DNA from: Bifidobacterium simiarum
GTDB lineage: Bacteria; Actinomycetota; Actinomycetes; Actinomycetales; Bifidobacteriaceae
Assembly (NCBI RefSeq): GCF_002802905.1
Contig: NZ_PEBK01000004.1
Coordinates: forward strand, 131,209-195,208
Direction of reading: 5' to 3'
Length of the DNA stretch: 64,000 nucleotides
This document shows positions 32,584 through 43,277 of this stretch, in pieces. The translations under genes and the position numbers were made by a program. The notes beneath the pieces were generated by a model. That model searched no databases and was not told the origin of the DNA. It worked only from the letters and a program-made list of their open reading frames with translations. Positions within the stretch are counted from its first letter, which is position 1. Each line of letters begins with the position of its first letter.

Positions 32584-35500
32584 ATGACCGCGCTTGATTG
32601 GGTGATCTCTCGATTCGGCGATGGCGCCGGGAGCTCCATGGAGGAGCCCCATCGCCGAGGTGAAGCATATCCGGACGCCGCTCGCAAGACCGATCGCGGC
32701 ATCGCTCGTCGCGACTCCCGCCATACTGCCGGCCGGAGGTCGGGCCGCCGAGCGCTAGCCGCATTCCTCGCCGTGGCCATGTCGGTGTTCTCGCTGGTCC
32801 CCGCGGCTAACGCCTCAACCGTCAACGTCTCCACCGGAGACTCGACGTCGGCAATCGCCAGCCAGTCCGATCAGATCGTGGCCGCCGATCCGTCGACTTC
32901 CGCAACGTCCGGAACGACGTCTTCCGCAGCGTCCGGAGCCACGTCTGCCGCAACGTCCGGAACGACGTCCGATCCGTCCGCATCCAAGACACCGTCCAAA
33001 ACTCCGTCCAAGACGCAGTCCGGCACCCAGACCGGAAACGCGGTTACCGAGAACCAGTCCGGTACCAAAACGGATTCCGGCACCAAGACAGAATCCGATA
33101 CCAAGACCGGGTCCGATTCCTCGAAGACCGCCTCTCCGACGAATACGGCCTCCCCGAAGAGCGAAGCGTCCGCGAACGCCGAGGATTCCGCCAATACCAA
33201 GTCCTCAGCCAAGTCATCGGCCAAATCCACCGCGGCCCCCAGAGCCAGCGCCAGCACCAAGTCCAGCGCCAAGGCCAAGGCCCAGGCGGCATCCAAGGAC
33301 AAGGCCCGCGCCGCCGCAGCAGCCAAAGCCGCCGTCGCGCACGACTCCCTGTCCGGCCGCGACTTCGCCGGTCAGGTTACCGTCACCATCAACAAGAAGA
33401 CCTACATCCTCATCGGCAACGAGCAGCAGTTGCGCGCCATCGGCACCGGGAAGCAGGTGACCCGGCCGGTCTGGTCGATCACCCAGCGGTACGAGAGGAC
33501 CGGCACCACGGTTCTGGGACTTCCCAAGTATGACTGGGTGGACGTCGCCGATTCCAAGCAGGTGGTCTACGCCGGCGACGCCGACCTCGACACCACCGGC
33601 AAGCTCGACGAGGGCGGCAGCGCGAAAACCGACGAAATCGGCACCGCGGTCGAAGGCCATACCCGTCTGCGGTACGTGACCGTGGACGACAACGGCAACG
33701 AGGTGACCGCGAGGGACGGTCTGTTCGGCGCCAACAACCATGCGATCGTCAGCGGCGTCACCTACTCCGCCGACGCAAACTACCTGATCTTCCGCGACAT
33801 CGACCTGAGCCACAACGCCGAAAACCCGACCAGCACCAACTGGACCCCGCTGATGTTCTCCGGCACGATGGTCGGCGCGATCGCCCCCAACGGCGACACG
33901 CAGGGCGACCTCGTCAAGCAGATCGCCGCCGACGGTCTCGGCACGGCGAACGCCGACGTCACCAAGCCGGTCATCAGCAACGTCACCGTCCACCAGACCG
34001 GCGAGCTGGACACCCAGCATCAGCAGGGCGTCGGCTTCTTCGCCTCACTCGCCCCCGGCAGCGTGGTGACCAGCAACTCGCTCGGCACATCCGGCAAGGT
34101 CACCGTAGCCAACGTGAAACTCTCCGACGTGTCGGTGACCAACGACTCCTCCACCACCAAGGAGACCAAGTCCCTGCTGGATACCCTCACCACGGGACTC
34201 GGCGCGATCCTCGACTTCATCCTCAACACGCTGCACATCAATCTGAATCTGGAGAGCCTGCTCACCCTGCACGCCGCGAGCCCCTCCAACTTCGCCACCG
34301 GCGCGTTCGCCGGCCGCATCTACAGCGATACGCAGGTGATCAACTGCGAGGTGGAGAACGTCTACGTCGCCAATGCCAAGAAAGGCATGACCGGCGGCTT
34401 CGTCGGCTACGCGGAGGGCTCCACCCAGTACGATCTGGTCAGCACCGGACTGGGACAGGTCGTCTCGCTGCTCGCCGGCATCCTGAACGCCATCCCCTTC
34501 CTCGGTGTGGGCGATCTGGTCAACTGGCTGCTGTCCGGCGTGCTCGGCCTCGACAAGCTCATCCCCGTCGGCTACAGCAATCCGGTCATCTCCGGCGCCA
34601 AGGTCACGAACTTCCAAAGCGGCGTCACGCTGGGCAATGCGGAATCCGACTTCGCGGGCGGTTTCGTCGGCATGCAGGCCGGCGCCATCATCGAGAACTC
34701 GTCCGTCTCCAGCGAGGAGCCGTTCGCCGTCAAGGCGAAGCTGTATGCCGGTGGCTTCGCCGGCGTGAGCCGTGACGGGTCGATCGGCGGCCTGCTCAAG
34801 TCGCTGGACATCGATCTGCTCTCGGCACTCAGGCCGCAGAGCCTCATTCAGGGATCCGCCATGAACGCCAAGGGCGGCGTGCAGGTGCAGGCCACCTCGT
34901 ACGCGGGCGGCTTCTCCGGCGCGATGGCCAACTCCTACGCGGTCAACGACGACGTGACCGGCACCGTTTCGGTCAAGGCCGCCAAAACCGACCCCAACGA
35001 CAACAACCACAAATCGTATGCCGGCGGCTTCACCGGCAAGGCCGCCGTCGGCTGGGCCCTCGATCTGGGCAGCGCCGACGACTCCAGCAAAACCGTGGTC
35101 AAAAGCGTGGTGAACCTCCTCGCCAACCTGCTGTCAGGCAACTCCCTCAACACCAACAATTCCGGCGATCTGCTGAGCCTCGCCGGCGTCAGCCCCTCCG
35201 CCGTGCTCGGCACGCGGATGCGCGGCACCATCGACGTGACCGCCGACGGCGATTACGTGGGCGGCCTCATCGGCGCCGGCAGCGGCACGGTGATCGGCGA
35301 CTCCTCGCAGGCGCATCTCGAGAAGTTCGCGCTCTGGAAGTACAAGAACGCCCGTCCGTTCCCCACCTCGCGATCCACCGTCATCACCGGCGTGCGCTCG
35401 GTCACAGGCTCCGGCGCCGCTGACGGCACGTATACCGGCAGCGCGTACGTCGGCGGCATCGCGGGCGATCTGGAACCGACCGCCGTCGCCGCACTGCTGA

Positions 35501-38500
35501 ACAACACCGTGGCGCTGGTGGACCTTTCCGGGTTCGAGGAAGAGATCCAGAAGAAGTTCGATACCCTGCCCGACCTGCTCGGTGACAGCAACCAGTTCGC
35601 GGCCTTCGAACTGTCCAACGTCACCGTCGAAGGCAAGGACCTTACGGTGACGGCCAAGGGCAACTACGCCGGCGGCGCCATCGGATTCGCCGCCGGCGGC
35701 GACGTGATGAACGTGCACCTGTCGAAGCTGGCCAAGGTCGAGGCCCGGGGCGAAGCGGGCGGCTTCATCGGCTTCACCGGCCCCAGCAAGGTCGCCGGAG
35801 CCGGCGGCGTCAGCCTGCTCGGCCTCATCAAGATCTCCGGCCTGCTGACGGTGGCACAATACTCCTCGGTGACCGTGCGCCGCGCCAGCGTCGCCGGCAT
35901 CGACGACGGATTCACCGTCGAAGCCACCGGCAGGAACACCGCCAACCAGACCAACGACTACAACGCGGGCGGCTTCTACGGTCAGGCCAACAGCACCAAG
36001 ACCATCGACGCCCATGTGACCAAGCTCAAGTCCGTGACCGCGGACGCCACCGTCGCCGACGCCAACGCGGGCGGCTTCGTCGGCTACTCCACCACGGGCG
36101 GCCTCGCCGACGCGATCAACGACTCCGACGACACCAGTCTGCTGCCCGACCTGACCGGGGACAACGGCAAACTGCTCTCCGTCGACGGCCTGCTCGGCGC
36201 CGTACCGTACCTGATCCCGAACTACAAGGCCGTCGACGTCACCTACGTGAACGGCGGCTACGTGACCGGCGACGTGGCGGGCGGCTTCGCCGGCAACCTC
36301 GAAAGCGGCAAGATCAACGAGTTCACCGCCGACGATCTCAAGGACGACCCCACCCTCGCAGACCTCCAGACCAAGGTCAAGGCCAGCCCGTGGGCGGTCA
36401 TCAACATCGACCATGTGACCGGCGGCGCCTATGCGGGCGGCTTCGGCGGCAAGGTCGTCTCCGGCGCGCTCGCCACGGCCGGCAAGGGCGGCATCAGTCT
36501 GCTCGGCAAGCTCGGCACCATCGACCTCACCAGCCTGCTCAAGCTCGTTTCCGGCTACGTGCCGTTCGTGCTGTACTCGGGCGTGAAATCCGACGACGAC
36601 ACCTTCAAGGCGGCCGGCGGCACGGTCACCGCCACCGCCGACTACGGCTTCATTGTTTCCGCCAAGCGCATCGCCGGCGACGCCACCACCGATCTCAACG
36701 CCGGTTCGGCCGGCGGCTTCATCGGCTACGGCTCCGGCGTGCAGGTGAGCACCTCCTCGGTCACGAAGCTGCGCCACACCACGGTGCAGGCCCCGACCAA
36801 CCTCGAAACCACCGGATCGATCGACGACACCTACCTCGGTTCCGGCAGCGCCTACGCCGTGGACGCCCCGCGATACGCCGGCGGCTACATCGGCAAGATG
36901 GACATCGGCTCCACCGCGGCCGTGGGCGAGGGCCTCGACCTGCTCGGCGGCGCGGTGGACGTCAGCCAGCTGCTCAGCGTGTTCAACGTGGTGGTCTCCA
37001 CCATCGAACAATCCGACGTGACCGGCGGCACCGGCGGCTACTCGGTGCGGGCCAGCAAGGCCGACCACAAGACCGCAGCCGGCGCCTCCGACCCGCTTGG
37101 CATGGCCGGCGGATTCGCGGGCGACATCGAAGGCGGTCACATCGAGAACAGCGATGCGCACGAGTTCGCGTACATCATCGGTCAGGTGTCCGCGGGCGGC
37201 TACGTGGGTTCGATGCAGCCCGGTGCTGCGGCGAACGTGCTCGGCAAGGGCAATGTGCTGAGCAAGATCCTCGACGTCGACAACGCGGTCTCCGCGATCC
37301 AGGACTTCGTGCCCACCATCCGCAACAGCTCCACCGACGCAGTGATCTGCGGCGCCGCGGTGCGTGCGCAGGCCGCATCCGACACCACCACCCGACGCGG
37401 CATGGCCGGCGGATACGTGGGCCACAACCGCGGCGGCCACGTCTGGGGCATGCACGACGACACCACCGGCACCACCAAGTGGTCCAGCATCGCCGGCACC
37501 ACGCCGACCATGAAAACCGCCTACGCGGCCCGCATCCGCAGCGTCTTCGGCCACGAGCTCGCCGGCGGATTCACCGGATTCATGGAGGCGGCCGACACCG
37601 CCGACGTCGGCTCGATCTATGTGCTCGGCGGGCTTATCAAGGTCACCGGCCTCGTCAAGGCCCTCGACAACGTCTACCCGACCGAAACGCATACGCAGGT
37701 CACCGGTCCGCTGCGCAACATGAGCTACGGCCAGTGGCAGGCGTGGCGCGACAACGTTGGCAAGTACGGCGCCTACGGCCAGCAGTTCACCAATGTGGTG
37801 AAGGCCGGCGCCGACACGGTGACGGATCAGACCACCCTGAACGCCTTCCTCAAGGACTACGTCTTCGGCTTCAACGTGGTCGCCGGCCGCGGCCAGTTCG
37901 GTGGCGACACCGACGTCCGTCAGGCATGCATCAAGGCCGCGGACGACAAGACCGGCGACGACAAGAAGAACGCGCTGGCCAAGTGCTACGAGATCGGCGC
38001 GAACCTGCGCGACTCCGGCGTGGCCGGCGGCCATGTGGGGCTGATGCGCACCGGTACGATCACCGACGGCCAGTCGCAGGACGTCAGGCAGGTGACCGCC
38101 ATGCGTGCGGCCGGCGGCTACGTGGGCAGCATGGAGGCCGGGGCCGCCGCCGAATTCGGCGGCGTGCAGCTGCTCGATTGGCTCGATCTCGACCTCGGCA
38201 AGCTGCTCGGCGCCCCGCAGGTGTTCGTCCCAGTGATCAAGTCGTCAAGCGTGGCCGGCTACCGCAAGGGTCTGAAGGTCCGTGCGACCGGCGTGGAAAC
38301 CCAGTACGGCGTTGGCAATGCGGGCGGATACGCCGGCTTCATGGTTGGCGGGCAGATCTGGGGCGACCGCGACTCCGACGGCAATGCGGTCACCGACCCC
38401 GCCAAGGCCGCCCACGCCAACGTGTCCAACCTGCGCAAGGTTTCCGGCACCAACAACATCGGCGGCTACGTGGGTGCGGCCGTCTCCGGCTCCACCGCCG

Positions 38501-41370
38501 ACGTCGACACCAACGCCTCCGACGGCTTCCTGCAGACCGTGCTCGACTCCCTGATCGACAACGCGAACCCGGCCGGACTGGTCAGTCTGCTCAAGGCCAC
38601 CGTGGTCACGATCCGCGGCGCCCAGGTGACGGCCGACGACGCCAACTGGGGCTACACGGTCGAGGGCGCGTACACGCAGACCACCGGCACCGGCGCCACA
38701 GCGACCAAGACCACGAAATACGCGGTCACCGCCGGCGGTTTCGCCGGATCCCTGCAGGCCGCGATCCTCGGCGACCGCAACTCCGCCACCGATACCAACG
38801 ACGCCGTTGACGCCTCCGCCAAGGACGCGGCGGCCAACACCGTCACCGGTCTGCGCGGCGTGGAGGGCGGCCAGTACGCCGGCGGCTTCTTCGGACTGGC
38901 CGACGTCTCCTCCGTCGCCTCGGTGGGCGGCGGCACCGCCGGCACCGGCGACGACACCAACCTGCTGCTCAGCCTGCTGAAGGTGGGCAACATCGGCGTG
39001 CTCGAAGCGTTCCGCACGTTCATCTACGGCGGTCATGTGACCGGCGTGGCCGACGGCATCCAGATCAAGGCCCACGACTCCAACACCTCCGGCATGCTCG
39101 ACACCACCCGGTTCACCGGATCGGCCGGCGGCTTCGGCGGCGGACTGATCAACGGATCGGTCAAGAAGTCCAGCGTGACCGACCTCAACAGCGTGACCGG
39201 CCTCAACTATGTGGGCGGCTTCATCGGCCATCTGGGCAAATCCGGCACGGTGAGCGCCAACAAGGTCTCCGTGCTCCACGGCGTGGCCGACAACGCGGGC
39301 AATCTCGTCGGGCTCACCGCCGGACTGCTCGACATCTGGGGCTCGCATATCGAGGACTCGTCGGTCTCCGGCATCGCCGGCGGCTACACCGTCACCGCCA
39401 CGCACAACGGCGAGGAGTATGGCCGCGACCAGCTGCTCACCGACGCCGACCACCGCAAGGGCGCCGAAATCGCCGGCGGCTTCGCCGGTTTCGCCGACCT
39501 CGCCCGCATCTCCGGCAGCAAGGCGACCGGATTGAAGAAGGTGACCAGCGGCGAGCTGGCAGGCGGCTTCGTCGGCCAGACCACCAAGGCGTATCTGCTG
39601 GACACCGGCGTGAACTCCGCGCTCGTGGACGTGCTGCTCAAGTACATCGTCAATCCGCTGCTCGACCTGCTGTACGTCAACGACGCCCAGCATCTCACCG
39701 ATGCGGTGAAGCAGTACAAGGAGCAGCACCTCAAGTGGCTCACCAAGTACATCGACCTCGACCTGTTCGCCGACGGCGACGTGATCCACCTGAACCTGCT
39801 CGGTCTGAAGATCAGCGTCGCGCTCGACAAGCACGGCACCGAGAACGACGACACCGACGATACGGCGCTCATCACCATCGGCGACTCGAAGATTGAAGTC
39901 GGCTGCTCCAAGAAGGGCGTGGACTCCGACGCTGCGCAGAACGTGAAGGTGCAGCTCATCAAGGCCAACCGCACGAAGATCGGCTCCTCCTTGGTGCAGG
40001 GCATCGCCGACGGCTACGACGTGTTCGGCGGGGGAGCGACGCAGGACTCCGACGGCACCGCGGGCCTCAAGACCGGATACGCCGGCGGATTCGCGGCCGT
40101 GAACGATGAGGGCCTGCTCGAGAACAACAACATGACCTACGCCGACACCATCCGCGGCACGGCCGGTCTGGTCGGCCCGTTCACCGGCAAGACCAACCTC
40201 GAATCCGTGTATGACTTCAACACCGTGTACGGCATCGAAGGCAACGGCAACACCTACCGCATCTACCGTGACGTGCCGTGGAACTGGTCGTACGCGCTGA
40301 CCGCCGCCCGCAAGCAGTTCACCAACGGTTCGCATATGGACGACGGCAGCGGAAAGACCGGATCGACCGATACCAGCGGCGAGCTGAAGCTGCACCTCAA
40401 CCGCTACGACGTGGCCCATCTGCAGCGCAGTCTCGTCCCCGGCACGACCGACCAGTACACGACGCCCGACATCCAGCAGTTCGCTGACTACAAGGATGCC
40501 GTGATGGCCAATAACGAGAGCGGCACCGACGAAGGCGAGAACGGCACGAAGCGGGCCGAACCGCTCGGCGTGTACGTCTCCGCCGCGAAGGTCGTGCTCA
40601 TGCTCGACACCGCCGTGGCCGACAACAACGGCGGACTGACCCCGGAACCCGACGACGGTCAGGATCCGTGCGGTGCGGACGGCTGCCAGACGGTCGATCT
40701 GACCCTGCAGAAGGTGTGGAAGGATCTTGGATCGCAGGTGGAACGGCCGAAGTCGATCACCCTGCAGATCACCGCGACCTACACCGACAAGGACGGTAAG
40801 ACCGTGACCCCGAAGCGGATCGAGTGCCGGGACGCCGACTGCGTGCCAACCGAGCAGGGCAACCCGTGGAACGTGACCATGGACTCCTCCGACTCCTCCT
40901 CGATCTGGGGCAGTACGTGGCGCAAGAAGATCACCGGACTGCCGGTCGCGTTCGTCGACAAGGGCTCCGGCGCCAACGGCGAGGACGTGACGCGCTATTA
41001 CACGTACACCGTCAAGGAACTCGCCATGACCTACGCGGGTGACGGCGGCACGCAGGATGCCGACAAGACGCCGGCCGAGGCCGGATACTCCGTGGCCGTG
41101 AGCTACGACGCCAAGGAGCGCGTGGCCACGGTGACCAACTTGGTGCCCTCCCTGCCCGACACGGGTGGCATCGGCACGGTGTGGTTGCTGCTGCTCGGCC
41201 TGCTGCTCGTGACGCTCGGCGGCGCATGGTACATGCGCGACCGGTTCGAGCCGGCCGGCTTCACGGTTGCCGCCGCTGGCGCTGGGCCGGGTGCGGGTTC
41301 TGGTGCCGGTTCGGGTGCCGGTTCGGGTGCCGGACCAAAGCCCCGAAAGCGAGGTGCCCATGTTGCCTAA
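32584..41370 (+). CDS. Giant LPXTG pilus tip adhesin
   Basis: From ATG 32584 the product is 2,928 aa. An N-terminal extension is followed by a signal segment (ALAAFLAVAMSVFSLVPAAN) and a Ser/Thr/Lys-rich linker of about 170 residues. The main body has dozens of AGGFVGxxxxGxI and GGYVG motifs, similar to GLUG repeats, spaced 50-120 residues apart. This suggests a long beta-solenoid or repeated fold. Near residues 2690-2840 there is a Cna_B-like domain (DLTLQKVWKDLGSQ). The sorting signal LPDTG is at 2857-2861 with a hydrophobic helix and an Arg, then an unusual Gly/Ala/Ser tail ending PKPRKRGAHVA. It lies first in an operon with the major pilin and a class C sortase, so it is probably the pilus tip or minor subunit. 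An alternative GTG start at 32539 has poor Shine-Dalgarno spacing. Confidence 0.88.
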   Translation: MTALDWVISRFGDGAGSSMEEPHRRGEAYPDAARKTDRGIARRDSRHTAGRRSGRRALAAFLAVAMSVFSLVPAANASTVNVSTGDSTSAIASQSDQIVAADPSTSATSGTTSSAASGATSAATSGTTSDPSASKTPSKTPSKTQSGTQTGNAVTENQSGTKTDSGTKTESDTKTGSDSSKTASPTNTASPKSEASANAEDSANTKSSAKSSAKSTAAPRASASTKSSAKAKAQAASKDKARAAAAAKAAVAHDSLSGRDFAGQVTVTINKKTYILIGNEQQLRAIGTGKQVTRPVWSITQRYERTGTTVLGLPKYDWVDVADSKQVVYAGDADLDTTGKLDEGGSAKTDEIGTAVEGHTRLRYVTVDDNGNEVTARDGLFGANNHAIVSGVTYSADANYLIFRDIDLSHNAENPTSTNWTPLMFSGTMVGAIAPNGDTQGDLVKQIAADGLGTANADVTKPVISNVTVHQTGELDTQHQQGVGFFASLAPGSVVTSNSLGTSGKVTVANVKLSDVSVTNDSSTTKETKSLLDTLTTGLGAILDFILNTLHINLNLESLLTLHAASPSNFATGAFAGRIYSDTQVINCEVENVYVANAKKGMTGGFVGYAEGSTQYDLVSTGLGQVVSLLAGILNAIPFLGVGDLVNWLLSGVLGLDKLIPVGYSNPVISGAKVTNFQSGVTLGNAESDFAGGFVGMQAGAIIENSSVSSEEPFAVKAKLYAGGFAGVSRDGSIGGLLKSLDIDLLSALRPQSLIQGSAMNAKGGVQVQATSYAGGFSGAMANSYAVNDDVTGTVSVKAAKTDPNDNNHKSYAGGFTGKAAVGWALDLGSADDSSKTVVKSVVNLLANLLSGNSLNTNNSGDLLSLAGVSPSAVLGTRMRGTIDVTADGDYVGGLIGAGSGTVIGDSSQAHLEKFALWKYKNARPFPTSRSTVITGVRSVTGSGAADGTYTGSAYVGGIAGDLEPTAVAALLNNTVALVDLSGFEEEIQKKFDTLPDLLGDSNQFAAFELSNVTVEGKDLTVTAKGNYAGGAIGFAAGGDVMNVHLSKLAKVEARGEAGGFIGFTGPSKVAGAGGVSLLGLIKISGLLTVAQYSSVTVRRASVAGIDDGFTVEATGRNTANQTNDYNAGGFYGQANSTKTIDAHVTKLKSVTADATVADANAGGFVGYSTTGGLADAINDSDDTSLLPDLTGDNGKLLSVDGLLGAVPYLIPNYKAVDVTYVNGGYVTGDVAGGFAGNLESGKINEFTADDLKDDPTLADLQTKVKASPWAVINIDHVTGGAYAGGFGGKVVSGALATAGKGGISLLGKLGTIDLTSLLKLVSGYVPFVLYSGVKSDDDTFKAAGGTVTATADYGFIVSAKRIAGDATTDLNAGSAGGFIGYGSGVQVSTSSVTKLRHTTVQAPTNLETTGSIDDTYLGSGSAYAVDAPRYAGGYIGKMDIGSTAAVGEGLDLLGGAVDVSQLLSVFNVVVSTIEQSDVTGGTGGYSVRASKADHKTAAGASDPLGMAGGFAGDIEGGHIENSDAHEFAYIIGQVSAGGYVGSMQPGAAANVLGKGNVLSKILDVDNAVSAIQDFVPTIRNSSTDAVICGAAVRAQAASDTTTRRGMAGGYVGHNRGGHVWGMHDDTTGTTKWSSIAGTTPTMKTAYAARIRSVFGHELAGGFTGFMEAADTADVGSIYVLGGLIKVTGLVKALDNVYPTETHTQVTGPLRNMSYGQWQAWRDNVGKYGAYGQQFTNVVKAGADTVTDQTTLNAFLKDYVFGFNVVAGRGQFGGDTDVRQACIKAADDKTGDDKKNALAKCYEIGANLRDSGVAGGHVGLMRTGTITDGQSQDVRQVTAMRAAGGYVGSMEAGAAAEFGGVQLLDWLDLDLGKLLGAPQVFVPVIKSSSVAGYRKGLKVRATGVETQYGVGNAGGYAGFMVGGQIWGDRDSDGNAVTDPAKAAHANVSNLRKVSGTNNIGGYVGAAVSGSTADVDTNASDGFLQTVLDSLIDNANPAGLVSLLKATVVTIRGAQVTADDANWGYTVEGAYTQTTGTGATATKTTKYAVTAGGFAGSLQAAILGDRNSATDTNDAVDASAKDAAANTVTGLRGVEGGQYAGGFFGLADVSSVASVGGGTAGTGDDTNLLLSLLKVGNIGVLEAFRTFIYGGHVTGVADGIQIKAHDSNTSGMLDTTRFTGSAGGFGGGLINGSVKKSSVTDLNSVTGLNYVGGFIGHLGKSGTVSANKVSVLHGVADNAGNLVGLTAGLLDIWGSHIEDSSVSGIAGGYTVTATHNGEEYGRDQLLTDADHRKGAEIAGGFAGFADLARISGSKATGLKKVTSGELAGGFVGQTTKAYLLDTGVNSALVDVLLKYIVNPLLDLLYVNDAQHLTDAVKQYKEQHLKWLTKYIDLDLFADGDVIHLNLLGLKISVALDKHGTENDDTDDTALITIGDSKIEVGCSKKGVDSDAAQNVKVQLIKANRTKIGSSLVQGIADGYDVFGGGATQDSDGTAGLKTGYAGGFAAVNDEGLLENNNMTYADTIRGTAGLVGPFTGKTNLESVYDFNTVYGIEGNGNTYRIYRDVPWNWSYALTAARKQFTNGSHMDDGSGKTGSTDTSGELKLHLNRYDVAHLQRSLVPGTTDQYTTPDIQQFADYKDAVMANNESGTDEGENGTKRAEPLGVYVSAAKVVLMLDTAVADNNGGLTPEPDDGQDPCGADGCQTVDLTLQKVWKDLGSQVERPKSITLQITATYTDKDGKTVTPKRIECRDADCVPTEQGNPWNVTMDSSDSSSIWGSTWRKKITGLPVAFVDKGSGANGEDVTRYYTYTVKELAMTYAGDGGTQDADKTPAEAGYSVAVSYDAKERVATVTNLVPSLPDTGGIGTVWLLLLGLLLVTLGGAWYMRDRFEPAGFTVAAAGAGPGAGSGAGSGAGSGAGPKPRKRGAHVA

Positions 41371-41615
41371 GATTGGCTTCCCCCTGATGAGGGGCGTGAC
41401 CACCCTCAGTCCGCCCTATGGCGGACAGCTCCCGCCAGCGGGAGCAGAAAGGATTGGTGCCTCCTTGGCTTCCCCCTCCGGGGGAAGCTGTCAGCGATAG
41501 CTGACTGATGAGGGGCATAAAGCCGGACTGGGGGTGGTCGAACCCCACACAATTCAAGACTTCCGCTGACCCAAGCGGTACCGAAATGTCCATAACAAAG
41601 AGAAAGGAAGCAGTG
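41371..41615. repeat. Family B units between adhesin and pilin genes
   Basis: A GGTGG-type unit (GACCACCCTCAGTC, CCGCC-CTAT-GGCGG, CAGCTCCCGCCAGCGGGAG) is at about 41398-41450. A CTTCCCCCTCCGGGGGAAGC unit with GACTGATGAGGG follows at 41468-41516, and then GACTGGGGGTGGTC at 41526-41539. Such hairpins between operon genes may tune the pilin to adhesin ratio. The pilin Shine-Dalgarno GAAAGGAAG is at 41602-41610. Confidence 0.6.
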
Positions 41616-43277
41616 ATGAAATCACTGATCACCAAGATCGCAGCCGTGGTGCTCGCCGCCGCGACCGCACTCGGCATGGCCGGCCTCGGCGCCGCCACCG
41701 CCAACGCCGCCACTGCCGGCACACTCACCGTGAGCACCAAGGACGCCAAGTTCGCCGGCGCGACCGTCAATGCCTACAAGATGTTCAGCGCCACGGCGAC
41801 CGGCACTGATGCGGATAATAACAAGGCCGTGGCCTACACGCTGGAAGACAGCTGGAAGACGTTCTTCACCAGCACCAATGATCCGGCGGCCGCGGGCACC
41901 AAGTACGCCGATGACGCCACGCTGTCGGGCAAGGCCGAAGCCTACATTCGCACTCTGACGGGCACCAATCTGGTTAACTTCGCGACCAAGGCCTCGAACT
42001 GGGCGCAGAAGAAGAACAGCGGCATCGCTCTCGCCGCTACCGCCACGGTGTCCAAGACCAACGACGCCCAGAGCAAGGAGTACACGGCATCATTCAGCAA
42101 CCTCGCCTACGGCTACTACGTGGTCGCCGTGCCGGGCGCCGGGAACGCCGACGCCAAAGATCAGTACGCCACGCTGATCTCCGTGGATGAGCCGGACGTA
42201 ACCGCCGACATCAAGGGCCAGCTGCCCACCGTCGACAAGACCGTTGAGAACAAGCCCGCCACCGACAAGAACATCGGCGACACCGTGAACTACAAGCTGT
42301 CCTCCATCGTGGCCGCCAACATGGCCGACTACACCGAAGGCTACGTCTTCACCTTCCACGATATGCTGTCCAAGGGTCTGACCGTTGACACCGCGAACTT
42401 TGCCCCCATTGTGAAGATCGACGGCACCGTCGTTCCCGCGGCCGACTACACTGCCACCGCCAAGAAGCTGACTGACGGCAGCGCCAATGACGGAAAAACC
42501 CAGATTACCGTGAAGTTCAACGACATCCAGAACAAGCACCCGGAGGCCGCCGGCAAGGAAGTCACCGTCGAATACTCCGCCACGCTGAACGAGGACGCCG
42601 TCACCGGTACCGCGGGCAACGAGAACTCCGCGCAGATCGAATACAGCAACGATCCGTCCAGCAACCAGACCGGTACCTCCGTGCCGAGCGAAGTCAAGGT
42701 GCACACCTTCGAGTTCACCCTCGACAAGTACACCGGCAACATCTACAACGAGTCCTCCGAGCGACTCGGCGGCGCCAAGTTCAAGGTGTACGACAGCGAT
42801 AAGGCCGACGCCACCGCGCTGAAGTTCAACGTCACCGCCGGCAATGGCAACACCGCCACCACTGCCAAGTACAACAAGGACCAGACCGCCGCTGGCCTGA
42901 CCGACGAGCTTGTCACTCCGGAATACGGCCGCATCGTCGTCTCCGGCCTCAGGGCCGGCACCTACTGGGTGGAGGAGACCGAGGCTCCCGCCGGCTACAA
43001 CAAGCTGACCGAGAAGATCAAGGTCGAGATCACAGCCACGTACGATGTCAACGGTCAGGGTGCGGTGGACGCCACCCACACCGGCAAGCTGACCTCCTGG
43101 AAGATCACCTACAACGGTACTGCTGGCACTGGTGAGCACCCGGTGGTCCCGGTGCAGAACAACAGCGGCTTCACGCTGCCGTCCACCGGTGGCATGGGTA
43201 CCGTCGCGTTCACCGTGGTCGGCGTGCTGATCGTCGCCTTCGGCGTCGTCTGGGCCATCCGCCGCAAGCGCGCCTGA
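41616..43277 (+). CDS. Major pilin subunit (FimA/SpaA-type)
   Basis: The 553-aa protein starts MKSLITKIAAVVLAAATALG with cleavage near ANA-A. It is built of SpaA/Cna_B-like immunoglobulin domains. An E-box-type motif YWVEETEAPAGYN starts at residue 450 and supplies the Glu for an internal isopeptide bond. The sorting signal LPSTG is at 521-525, followed by a hydrophobic helix and RRKRA. A candidate pilin-motif lysine is Lys208 in LPTVDKTVEN, but the usual YPKN form is not present. Class C sortase would join the Thr of one subunit to the pilin Lys of the next. The gene sits between the adhesin and the sortase, the standard order in bifidobacterial pilus operons. Confidence 0.92.
   Translation: MKSLITKIAAVVLAAATALGMAGLGAATANAATAGTLTVSTKDAKFAGATVNAYKMFSATATGTDADNNKAVAYTLEDSWKTFFTSTNDPAAAGTKYADDATLSGKAEAYIRTLTGTNLVNFATKASNWAQKKNSGIALAATATVSKTNDAQSKEYTASFSNLAYGYYVVAVPGAGNADAKDQYATLISVDEPDVTADIKGQLPTVDKTVENKPATDKNIGDTVNYKLSSIVAANMADYTEGYVFTFHDMLSKGLTVDTANFAPIVKIDGTVVPAADYTATAKKLTDGSANDGKTQITVKFNDIQNKHPEAAGKEVTVEYSATLNEDAVTGTAGNENSAQIEYSNDPSSNQTGTSVPSEVKVHTFEFTLDKYTGNIYNESSERLGGAKFKVYDSDKADATALKFNVTAGNGNTATTAKYNKDQTAAGLTDELVTPEYGRIVVSGLRAGTYWVEETEAPAGYNKLTEKIKVEITATYDVNGQGAVDATHTGKLTSWKITYNGTAGTGEHPVVPVQNNSGFTLPSTGGMGTVAFTVVGVLIVAFGVVWAIRRKRA

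Noticed and set aside
35134-41403. Long minus-strand reading frames (966 and 1,052 codons) opposite the adhesin gene
   Set aside because: They are antisense shadows created by high GC and third-position bias of the adhesin gene. Their translations are Val/Ala/Gly/Arg/His-rich without domains, and the plus-strand product has a signal peptide, repeats and LPDTG.
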